Shown here: one piece after another, positions 25,396 through 31,966 of the stretch
How positions within the stretch are numbered: the first letter of the stretch is position 1
How the letters are laid out: every line of letters begins with the position of its first letter
NCBI GenBank assembly: GCA_048500255.1
Contig: JASNYH010000002.1
Coordinates: 682,001-746,000, forward strand
Length of the DNA: 64,000 nt
Source of the DNA: JAMHWF01 sp048500255
GTDB taxonomy: Bacteria > Pseudomonadota > Gammaproteobacteria > Burkholderiales > Burkholderiaceae_C
Direction of reading: 5' to 3'
Program-made: the position numbers and the translations under genes
The notes under the pieces: model-generated
Database searches by the model: none
Told to the model about the DNA's origin: nothing
Seen by the model: only the letters and a program-made list of their open reading frames with translations

Positions 25396-26555
25396 CGACG
25401 ACGGCCGCTCCAGTGCTGTTGACCGGCAACCACGCCGTCGCCTGGGCGGCGCGCCTCGCGCGCCCGCAGGTCGCGCCCGTCTATCCGATCACGCCGCAGA
25501 CGCCCGTGCTCGAGTTGCTGACCGACTTCCAGGCGGCCGGCGAGTTCGACGCCGAGATCATCACCGTCGAGTCGGAGCACTCCGTGATGTCGGCGTGCAT
25601 CCCGGCCTCGCTCACCGGCGCGCGCGTCTTCACGGCGACGGCGTCGCAGGGCCTGCTGCTGATGCACGAGGTGATGCACTACGCGGTCGGCGCGCGCGCG
25701 CCGATCGTGATGGCCAACGTCAATCGCACCGTGGCGTCGCCGTGGGCCTTCTGGCCCGATCAGACCGACAGCATCGCGCAGCGCGACACCGGCTGGATCC
25801 AGTACTACGTCGAGACCGCGCAGGAGGCGCTCGACACCGTGCTGCAGGCGTTCCGCGTCGCCGAGCAGGTGCGGCTGCCGGCGCTCGTCAACCTCGACGC
25901 CTTCTACGTGTCGCATGCGCTCGAGCCCGTCGTCGTGCCCGCGCAGGAGACCGTCGACGCCTGGCTGCCGCCCTACGACCCGCCGCAGCGCATCGACACG
26001 GCGAATCCGTCGGGCTGGGGCAACGTCGTCACGCAGGACATGTACTGCCGCCACCGCCAGGCGATCGAGGAGGCGATGGCGCGCGTGCCGCAGCTCGCCG
26101 CCGACGCCGACCGCGAGTGGGCCGAGCGTTGCGGGCGCGCCTGGGGCGTCGTCGAGCGCTACCGCTGCGAGGGCGCGGCGATCGTCGTCGTCACGATGGG
26201 CAGCATGTGCGGCACGGCGCGCGACGCCGTCGACGCGCTGCGCGACGCCGGCGTCGCCGCCGGGCTGGTCAAGCTGCGCCTGTTCCGCCCGCTGCCGGCG
26301 GCGGCGCTGCGCGAGGCGCTGGCGGGCGTGCCCGACGTCGTCGTGCTCGACCGCAACCATTCGCCGGGCGTCGGCGGCGTGCTGCACCAGGAGCTGCGCG
26401 CCGCGCTCTACGGCATGGCCGGCGCGCCGCGCATCCACGGGCTGCTCGCCGGCGTGGGCGGCGTCAACGTGCCGGTCGAGCGCATCGTCGGATGGGTGCG
26501 CGATGTCGCCCGCGGGGCGACGGCGCCCGCCGCGGCGTCGCAGTGGGTGCGCTGA
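25392..26555 (+). CDS. padG: Phenylglyoxylate:acceptor oxidoreductase, alpha subunit
   Basis: This 387-residue POR alpha subunit has VAPVYPITPQTPVLELL at the pyrimidine-binding domain, TVESEHSVMSACIPAS and TATASQGLLLMHEVMHY. The C-terminal domain II has MGSMCGTARDAVDALRDAGV and LDRNHSPGVGG. ATG 25392 overlaps the preceding stop. It binds CoA and thiamine diphosphate together with the beta subunit. Symbol follows the Azoarcus evansii naming as I recall it; the subunit role itself is certain. Confidence 0.83.
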   Translation: MTTTAAPVLLTGNHAVAWAARLARPQVAPVYPITPQTPVLELLTDFQAAGEFDAEIITVESEHSVMSACIPASLTGARVFTATASQGLLLMHEVMHYAVGARAPIVMANVNRTVASPWAFWPDQTDSIAQRDTGWIQYYVETAQEALDTVLQAFRVAEQVRLPALVNLDAFYVSHALEPVVVPAQETVDAWLPPYDPPQRIDTANPSGWGNVVTQDMYCRHRQAIEEAMARVPQLAADADREWAERCGRAWGVVERYRCEGAAIVVVTMGSMCGTARDAVDALRDAGVAAGLVKLRLFRPLPAAALREALAGVPDVVVLDRNHSPGVGGVLHQELRAALYGMAGAPRIHGLLAGVGGVNVPVERIVGWVRDVARGATAPAAASQWVR

Positions 26556-26569
26556 AAGGACAGATCTCG

Positions 26570-27490
26570 ATGACGACGACCACCGCCACCCCGACTGCCG
26601 CGCCACGCTATGAACTGCCACCGCGCGGCGATGCCGCGCCGGCGGCGATGCTGTGCGCCGGCCACGCCGCCTGCCCGGGCTGCATCGACGCGCTGTCGGC
26701 GCGCCACGTGCTGGCCGGCCTCGGCCCCGACACGGTGGCCGTGATCCCGCCGTCGTGCATGGCCATCATCGCCGGGCCGCAGCCCTACAGCTCGCTGAAG
26801 ATCCCGGTCTACCAGCCGACGCTAGAGGCGAGCGCCGCCGCCGCCACCGGCGTGCGCCGCGCGCTCGACGCACAGGGCAAGCGCGACACGACGGTCGTCG
26901 TGCTCGCCGGCGACGGCGGCACGGCCGACATCGGCTTCCAGTGCCTGTCGTCGGCGGCCGAGCGCAACGAGAACATCGTCTACGTGTGCCTCGACAACGA
27001 GGGCTACATGAACACCGGCGCGCAGAAGTCGTCGTCGACGCCGCAGTACGCGCGCACCGGCTCGACGCCGGCCGGCAAGACCTCGCGCAAGAAGAACCTG
27101 ACGGAGATCATTGCCGCGCATGGCGTGCCGTACGCGGCCACGGGCACCGCCGCCCACATGGCGGACCTGCGGCGCAAGGTCGCGCGGGCGCGCGAGCTGC
27201 GCGGCTTTCGCATGCTGACGCTGCTCATTCCCTGCCTCGACGGCTGGGGCCTGGCCGACGACGCCGGCCTCGCCGCGGCGCGGCTGGCCGTCGAGACGGG
27301 TGCGTTCCCGCTCTACGAAGTCGAGGACGGCACGCGCTACACGATCAATGCGCCCAAGACGCGCCCGATCGAGGACTACCTCGCGATCCAGCGCCGCTAC
27401 CGCAACACCGACGCCGCGCGCGTCGCCGAGCTGCAGGCCGGCGTCGACGAGGCCTGGGCGCGGCTACAGCGGCTGGCGGCGCTGGGCTGA
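26570..27490 (+). CDS. padI: Phenylglyoxylate:acceptor oxidoreductase, beta (TPP) subunit
   Basis: This 306-residue TPP-binding subunit has LCAGHAACPGCIDALSARH with cluster cysteines. LAGDGGTADIGFQCLSSAA is the TPP/Mg motif, followed by DNEGYMNTGAQKSSSTPQ and PAGKTSRKKN. The ATG has GAAAGGA 10 bp upstream. It ends the kor-pad transcription run. The alpha/beta pair closely resembles pyruvate:ferredoxin oxidoreductases, so the aromatic substrate is inferred from the padBCD genes 4 kb downstream. Confidence 0.83.
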   Translation: MTTTTATPTAAPRYELPPRGDAAPAAMLCAGHAACPGCIDALSARHVLAGLGPDTVAVIPPSCMAIIAGPQPYSSLKIPVYQPTLEASAAAATGVRRALDAQGKRDTTVVVLAGDGGTADIGFQCLSSAAERNENIVYVCLDNEGYMNTGAQKSSSTPQYARTGSTPAGKTSRKKNLTEIIAAHGVPYAATGTAAHMADLRRKVARARELRGFRMLTLLIPCLDGWGLADDAGLAAARLAVETGAFPLYEVEDGTRYTINAPKTRPIEDYLAIQRRYRNTDAARVAELQAGVDEAWARLQRLAALG

Positions 27491-27504
27491 GAGCCGCGGT
27501 TTTC

Positions 27505-27518
27505 TTCATCTGCGTCAA
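27505..27518. promoter_or_regulatory. FNR/DNR-like box upstream of the DUF2249-ubiUVT operon
   Basis: TTCATctgcGTCAA matches the TTGAT-N4-ATCAA consensus at 8 of 10 positions and lies 41 bp upstream of the DUF2249 start. The following 40 bp lack palindrome sites. Confidence 0.45.
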
Positions 27519-27559
27519 GGACGCGCCGCGGCCCCGGCGCGTAGCCTGCGGCTTTCGCG

Positions 27560-27889
27560 ATGGACACCACCGCCATGACTGCCGAAACCACCCAGCTGAT
27601 CAACGTCCCGACCGTTCCGCCGCCGCAGCGCCATGCGCTGATCTTCGCGACCTTCGACGCGTTGCCGGTGAACGGCGCGTTCGAACTCGTCAACGACCAC
27701 GATCCGGTGCCGCTGTACTTCCAGTTCGAGCGCACGCGCACCGGTCAGTTCTCGTGGAAGTACCTCGAGAACGGCCCGGCGCGCTGGCACGTGCGCATCG
27801 GCCGCGTGGCCGCCGGCCCGGGCGGCGCGCCGACCGGCAGCTGCGGCTCCGGTTCGGGCGGCGGCGGCTGTGGCTGCGGCGGGCGCTGA
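27560..27889 (+). CDS. DUF2249 domain protein with Gly/Cys-rich tail
   Basis: This 109-residue protein has the DUF2249 core: INVPTVPPPQRHALIFATFDAL, VNDHDPVPLYFQFE and FSWKYLENGPARWHVRIGR. It ends in a flexible tail SCGSGSGGGGCGCGGR with three cysteines. DUF2249 proteins accompany denitrification and hemerythrin genes and have a TusA-like fold; their biochemical role is not established. It is the first gene of the ubiUVT run, behind an FNR-like box, and its 3' end overlaps ubiU. An ATG at 27575 is an alternative start. Confidence 0.75.
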   Translation: MDTTAMTAETTQLINVPTVPPPQRHALIFATFDALPVNGAFELVNDHDPVPLYFQFERTRTGQFSWKYLENGPARWHVRIGRVAAGPGGAPTGSCGSGSGGGGCGCGGR

Positions 27890-28907
27890 CGCCGCGCCGG
27901 GCGTCGCCGTCAAGCCGCAGCTGGTCTGCCCGGCGGGCTCGCTGCGCGCGCTGCAGCTTGCCGTCGACGCCGGCGCCGACGCCGTCTACCTGGGCCTGAA
28001 GGATGCGACGAACGCGCGCAACTTCGCCGGCCTGAACTTCGACGACGCGCAGGTGCGCGAGGGCGTGCGCTACGCCCACGCGCGCGGGCGCGAGGTGTTG
28101 ATGGCGCTGAACACCTACGCCGACGCGCGCGACGGCGCGCCGTGGCAGCGCGCCGTCGACCGCGCCGCCGATCTCGGCGCCGACGCGCTGATCGTCGCCG
28201 ACGTCGCCGTGCTGTCGTATGCGCGCCGCGCCCACCCCGGGCTGCGGCTGCACCTGTCGGTGCAGGCCTCGGCGACGACGTGGGAGGCGATCGAGTTCTA
28301 TCGCGAGCGATGGGGCATCACGCGCGCCGTGCTGCCGCGCGTGCTGACGCTGTCGCAGGTGCAGCACGTGATCCGCCACACGCAGGCGCAGATCGAGGTG
28401 TTCGGCTTCGGCAGCCTGTGCGTGATGGTCGAGGGGCGCTGCGTGCTGTCGTCGTACGCCACCGGCCAGTCGCCCAATACGGTGGGCGCGTGCTCGCCGC
28501 CGTCGGCCGTGCGCTGGGAGGAGGGGCCGCAGGGCGTCGAGGCGCGCCTGGGCGGCGTGCTGATCGATCGCTATGCGCCGGGCGAGCCGCGCGGCTATCC
28601 GACGCTGTGCAAGGGCCGCTTCGTCGTCGAGGGCGAGCGTGACTATGCGATCGAGGAGCCGACCAGCCTGAACACGCTGGCCATCCTGCCGCAACTCATC
28701 GAGGCCGGCGTCGCCGCGATCAAGATCGAGGGCCGCCAGCGCAGCCCGAGCTATGTTGCCGAGGTCACGCGCGTGTGGCGCGCGGCGATCGACCAGGCCG
28801 CGTCGGGCCAGCGCTACAGCGTGCAGCCGGCGTGGAACGCGAGCCTCGCGCGCTGGGCCGAGGGCCAGCAGCACACGCTGGGCGCCTACGACCGGCCGTG
28901 GCGATGA
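27870..28907 (+). CDS. ubiU: O2-independent ubiquinone hydroxylation protein UbiU (U32 family)
   Basis: This 345-residue U32-family protein has LVCPAGSLRALQLAVDAGADAVY at the start. Cysteines at about 184, 191 and 208 have the 7- and 17-residue spacing of the E. coli UbiU [4Fe-4S] ligands, and the fourth is in GYPTLCKGRF. With UbiV and UbiT it hydroxylates ubiquinone precursors without oxygen. The GTG at 27870 overlaps the DUF2249 gene by 20 bp; no later in-frame start precedes the domain. The stop overlaps ubiV. Confidence 0.9.
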   Translation: MAAAGADAAPGVAVKPQLVCPAGSLRALQLAVDAGADAVYLGLKDATNARNFAGLNFDDAQVREGVRYAHARGREVLMALNTYADARDGAPWQRAVDRAADLGADALIVADVAVLSYARRAHPGLRLHLSVQASATTWEAIEFYRERWGITRAVLPRVLTLSQVQHVIRHTQAQIEVFGFGSLCVMVEGRCVLSSYATGQSPNTVGACSPPSAVRWEEGPQGVEARLGGVLIDRYAPGEPRGYPTLCKGRFVVEGERDYAIEEPTSLNTLAILPQLIEAGVAAIKIEGRQRSPSYVAEVTRVWRAAIDQAASGQRYSVQPAWNASLARWAEGQQHTLGAYDRPWR

Positions 28908-29908
28908 CGTCCGACGCGATGACGACACCGACGAACACGACGACGACGGGCGCGCGGCCGACGCCGATCGTGCCGACCGGCCTGACGGTCGGGCCGCTGC
29001 AGTACTGGTGGCCGCGCGCGCGCACGATGGCGTTCTATGCCGACGTCGCCGACAGCGCCGCCGACACCGTCGTGCTCGGCGAAGTGGTGTGCTCGCGCCG
29101 CCACGAGTACAAGACGGAGGACTGGCTCGCGCTGGCGCGCGACCTCGCCGTCGCCGGCAAGCGCGTCGTGCTGGCGACGCTGGCGCTCGTCGCCAGCGAG
29201 GCCGAGCTGCGCACGCTGCGCCGCGTCTGCGAGCAGGGCGAGTTCGCCGTCGAGGCGGGCGACGCGTCGGCGCTGGCCGTGCTGGCGCGCGCCCATGCCG
29301 CCGACCCGGCGCGCCCGCCGTTCTGGCTGGGGCCCCACGTCAACGTCTACAGCCGCGCCGCGCTGGCCGAGTACGCGCCGCTGGGCGTCGCCGCCTGGGT
29401 GCCGCCGCTCGAGCTGTCGATCGACGCCGCGGCCTGCATCAATCCCGTCGACGACATCGTGCGCGGACCCGCCGGGCCGGTGCTCACCGAGCTGTTCGCC
29501 TACGGTCGCATGCCGCTGGCCTTCTCGGCGCGCTGCTTCACGGCGCGCCACCACCGGCTGAAGAAGGACGAGTGCGACTTCCGCTGCAACGCCGACCCCG
29601 ACGGCCTGCTGCTCTCGACCGCCGAGGGCAAGCCCTTCCTCGTGCTCAATGGGGTGCAGACGCAGTCGGCCGCGCTGCACTGCCTGCTCGGCGCGCGCGA
29701 CGAGGTCGCCGCCGCCGGCATCCGCCGGCTGCGCCTGTCGCCGTCGAGCGGCGACTTCCAGCGCGTGATCGCGCTCTACGATGCCGTGTACAACCGCGGC
29801 GCGTCGCCCGCCGACGCCGTCGCCGAGCTGCGCACGCTGCAGCTGCCCGGCGAGCTGGTCGACGGCTATGCGCACCGCCGCCGCGGCATGGAGGCCCTGA
29901 CGCCATGA
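28904..29908 (+). CDS. ubiV: O2-independent ubiquinone hydroxylation protein UbiV (U32 family)
   Basis: This 334-residue partner of UbiU has LTVGPLQYWWPR, VLGEVVCSRRHE and SARCFTARHHRLKKDECDF followed by RC. The C-x12-C-x3-C spacing equals the [4Fe-4S] ligands of E. coli UbiV. The first 25 residues are Thr/Pro rich. It overlaps both neighbours by ATGA, so the three Ubi proteins are coupled. This supports a ubiquinone-dependent anaerobic respiration such as denitrification. Confidence 0.9.
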   Translation: MTSDAMTTPTNTTTTGARPTPIVPTGLTVGPLQYWWPRARTMAFYADVADSAADTVVLGEVVCSRRHEYKTEDWLALARDLAVAGKRVVLATLALVASEAELRTLRRVCEQGEFAVEAGDASALAVLARAHAADPARPPFWLGPHVNVYSRAALAEYAPLGVAAWVPPLELSIDAAACINPVDDIVRGPAGPVLTELFAYGRMPLAFSARCFTARHHRLKKDECDFRCNADPDGLLLSTAEGKPFLVLNGVQTQSAALHCLLGARDEVAAAGIRRLRLSPSSGDFQRVIALYDAVYNRGASPADAVAELRTLQLPGELVDGYAHRRRGMEALTP

Positions 29909-30372
29909 CACCCGCCACGCCCGAGATGCCCCGTCCTCCGTCGTCGTCGTCGACGCCCGAGCTGCCCGCGCCGCTGGCCGCCGCCGCGCGCCGCGTGCGC
30001 GACGTCGTGCGCCGCCTGCCGGTGCAGCCGCCGTCGTTCGTCGCCGCGCGGCTGCTCGACCGGCTGCTGTGGCCGCGCCTCGACGAGAGCCAGCGCCGCG
30101 AACTGGCCGACCGCTGCGTCGAGGTCGAGGTCGTCGAGGCCGGGCTGCGCGTGCGCCTGCGCCTGGGCGCGCGCGGCTTCGAGGTGGCCGGGGGCAGCGA
30201 GCCGCCGGTGCTCGTCGTGCGTGCGCAGGCCGGCGCGCTCGTCAAGCTGATGCGCGGCCAGGAAGACGCCGACCGCCTGTTCTTCGACCGCGCCCTCGTG
30301 ATGGAGGGCGACACCGAATACGGGCTGCGCCTGAAGAACACGCTCGACGCGATCGGCCCGCTCTGGCGCTGA
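29905..30372 (+). CDS. ubiT: SCP2-domain ubiquinone accessory protein UbiT
   Basis: This 155-residue protein has an SCP2 lipid-binding fold: LLDRLLWPRLDESQRRELADRC, GARGFEVAGG and GALVKLMRGQEDADRLFFDR ending in MEGDTEYGLRLKNTLDAI. It is an anaerobic ubiquinone-biosynthesis lipid carrier that works with UbiUV. The N-terminal 30 residues are Pro/Ser rich. It ends the operon and converges with the Rrf2 gene about 45 bp downstream. Confidence 0.87.
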   Translation: MTPATPEMPRPPSSSSTPELPAPLAAAARRVRDVVRRLPVQPPSFVAARLLDRLLWPRLDESQRRELADRCVEVEVVEAGLRVRLRLGARGFEVAGGSEPPVLVVRAQAGALVKLMRGQEDADRLFFDRALVMEGDTEYGLRLKNTLDAIGPLWR

Positions 30373-30417
30373 GTCGCCGGCGGCCTGCCGCACAGGCAAG
30401 CAGCGCGCTTCCGCGCA

Positions 30418-30825
30418 TCAGATGGCGGCGCGCTCCACCATCTTGAGCATCGTCGCCACCGTGATCGAGCCGAAGGTCGCGAGCGCCGTCTGGTCGATCT
30501 CCGCGAGCACCTGACCCAGCGCGTTGTCGACCGGCGTGTCGCCGTGGTGATGGGCGGGCGCCTCGTCGCCCAGCGGCTCGAACAGGCGGATCACGTCGAG
30601 CAGCGTCAGGCGCTTCGCGTTCGCGGCGAAGCGATAGCCTCCGCCGACGCCGCGCACCGAGTCGACGATGCCGGCGCGCGCCAGCTCCGACAGCACCTTC
30701 GCCAGGTGATGCGCCGATTCGCCGTAGCGTTCAGCCACTTCCGACGCGGGCACGTGCTCGCCGGGGCGGCGTGCGAACTCGAGCACGCTGTACAGCGCGA
30801 GCAGGGTGTTCTTCTGCAGCTTCAT
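30418..30825 (-). CDS. Rrf2-family transcriptional regulator without cysteines
   Basis: This 135-residue Rrf2 winged-helix protein has LLALYSVLEFARRPGE, ASEVAERYGESAHHLAKVLSEL and VDSVRGVGGGYRFA with the wing. The loop that holds three Fe-S cysteines in IscR/NsrR (around residue 92) instead reads EAPAHHHGDTP. There is no cysteine anywhere in the protein, so it cannot bind an IscR-type cluster; the His triplet may bind a metal. It overlaps the upstream GNAT gene by ATGA, and palindrome copy D lies in the operon promoter. It is the natural candidate to bind the four palindromes. Confidence 0.85.
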   Translation of the reverse strand: MKLQKNTLLALYSVLEFARRPGEHVPASEVAERYGESAHHLAKVLSELARAGIVDSVRGVGGGYRFAANAKRLTLLDVIRLFEPLGDEAPAHHHGDTPVDNALGQVLAEIDQTALATFGSITVATMLKMVERAAI

Positions 30826-31334
30826 GCGGCCGGCCCGATCTCGACCTCGAGCGGGATCAGCCGGCTCAGCGTCATGCCCTGGCTGCGGAAGAACGACATG
30901 ATCAGCGTGTTGTCGCGCGCCAGCATGGTGCGCAGCGTGCGCACGCCCACGCGCTCGAAGCGCTCGCGCATCGCCGTCAGCAGCACGGAGCCGATGCTCT
31001 TCTGGCGCGCATGCGGATCGACGTCGATGGCGAACACCCAGCCGCACGGCGGCGAGCCGAACTCCCAGTCGCGCACCTCGCCGATGATGAAGCCGAGCAC
31101 GCGCTCGCCGTCCACCGCGACGAGGAAATGACGCAGCCCCTGGCCGCCCACGCCGTAGCGCCGGTAGACGCGCTGCCAGTAGTCCGACTTGTGCAGGCCG
31201 GTCACGGTAGCGTCGAGCGCGATCACGTCGGGCAGGTCGCCCTGGCGCACGGCGCGCACGCGCACCTCGGGCGCCGAGGCACCTGCGGAGGTGCGTCGAC
31301 GGGAGGGCCGGGCGGCCGTCTTCTTGGGGGTCAC
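30822..31334 (-). CDS. GNAT-family N-acetyltransferase
   Basis: This 170-residue single GNAT domain has VIALDATVTGLHKSDYWQRVY, GFIIGEV, VFAIDVDPHARQKSIGSVLL (acetyl-CoA loop) and MLARDNTLIMSFFRSQGM. GTG 31334 with GGAG five bases upstream is chosen over a TTG at 31370, which would overlap the FNR-like box. The N-terminal 25 residues are basic. It shares the D-x-x-x-x-G-x-x-x-x-DY element with both halves of the tandem GNAT at 5696. It is cotranscribed with the Rrf2 regulator. The substrate is unknown; aryl-CoA ligases are attractive candidates. Confidence 0.8.
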   Translation of the reverse strand: MTPKKTAARPSRRRTSAGASAPEVRVRAVRQGDLPDVIALDATVTGLHKSDYWQRVYRRYGVGGQGLRHFLVAVDGERVLGFIIGEVRDWEFGSPPCGWVFAIDVDPHARQKSIGSVLLTAMRERFERVGVRTLRTMLARDNTLIMSFFRSQGMTLSRLIPLEVEIGPAA

Positions 31335-31350
31335 GGCATCTCCAGGAAGG

Positions 31351-31364
31351 TTGAACCAGATCAA
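31351..31364. promoter_or_regulatory. FNR/DNR-like box, GNAT-thioesterase promoter
   Basis: TTGAAccagATCAA differs from the FNR consensus at one position. It is 4 bp from palindrome copy D in the divergent promoter between the GNAT-rrf2 pair and the thioesterase-padBCD operon. Confidence 0.6.
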
Positions 31365-31368
31365 GGCC

Positions 31369-31392
31369 AAAACCGTATTCCAGTACCAGAAT
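31369..31392. promoter_or_regulatory. 24-bp palindromic operator, copy D
   Basis: Half-sites AAAACCGTA and TACCAGAAT are separated by 6 bp. It lies 35 bp upstream of the GNAT-rrf2 operon, compatible with Rrf2 autoregulation, and 137 bp upstream of the thioesterase gene. Confidence 0.6.
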
Positions 31393-31529
31393 AGCCTTAC
31401 AGCAGCATTCTAAGACCGTGCGAGCGAGCCGCGCTCTGACATGGCGCAACGTGAGGAGACCGGCTTGAGCGCATCGTGCACTGTCCGCAACCCGGCCCGC
31501 TGCGGCCGAACGTCCGAAGGGAGTCGCGC

Positions 31530-31937
31530 ATGAAGGCCAGTCTGCAACCCGGTGTGACCGCGCACAGCGAATTCGAGGTCGACGCCAAGCGCACCATCGA
31601 CTTCATGGGCGCGGTGCGCGTCTATGCGACGCCGAACCTCGTCTACGACATCGAGATGGCGTGTCGCAACCTGCTGCTCGACCATCTCGACGCGGGCGAG
31701 GACTCGGTCGGCACGCGCGTCGAGATCGATCACATCGGCGCGACGCCGCTGGGCATGAAGGCCGAGCTCGACGTGCGCGTCGCCGAGGTCAAGGGCCGCC
31801 TCGTCGTGTTCGACATCGAAGGTCGCGACGCCGTCGAGCCGATCGTGCGCGGGCGCCACGTGCGCTTCATCGTCGACGTGGCGAAGACGGCCGAACGGCT
31901 GTCGGCCAAGGCGGGCAAGGCATCCGCCGCCCGCTGA
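31530..31937 (+). CDS. Hotdog-fold thioesterase, FlK-like
   Basis: This 135-residue hotdog protein contains VYATPNLVYDIEMACRNLLLDHL and GTRVEIDHIGATPLGMKAELDV, the layout of fluoroacetyl-CoA-thioesterase-like (FlK) proteins, which use a Thr/Glu/His set. It is the first gene before padB with AAGGGAG upstream. It may hydrolyse dead-end acyl-CoA esters to recover CoA during phenylacetate metabolism. The substrate is inferred from position only. Confidence 0.75.
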   Translation: MKASLQPGVTAHSEFEVDAKRTIDFMGAVRVYATPNLVYDIEMACRNLLLDHLDAGEDSVGTRVEIDHIGATPLGMKAELDVRVAEVKGRLVVFDIEGRDAVEPIVRGRHVRFIVDVAKTAERLSAKAGKASAAR

Positions 31938-31966
31938 CGCGGGACCGCAACCCCGAGGGTCGCGCC

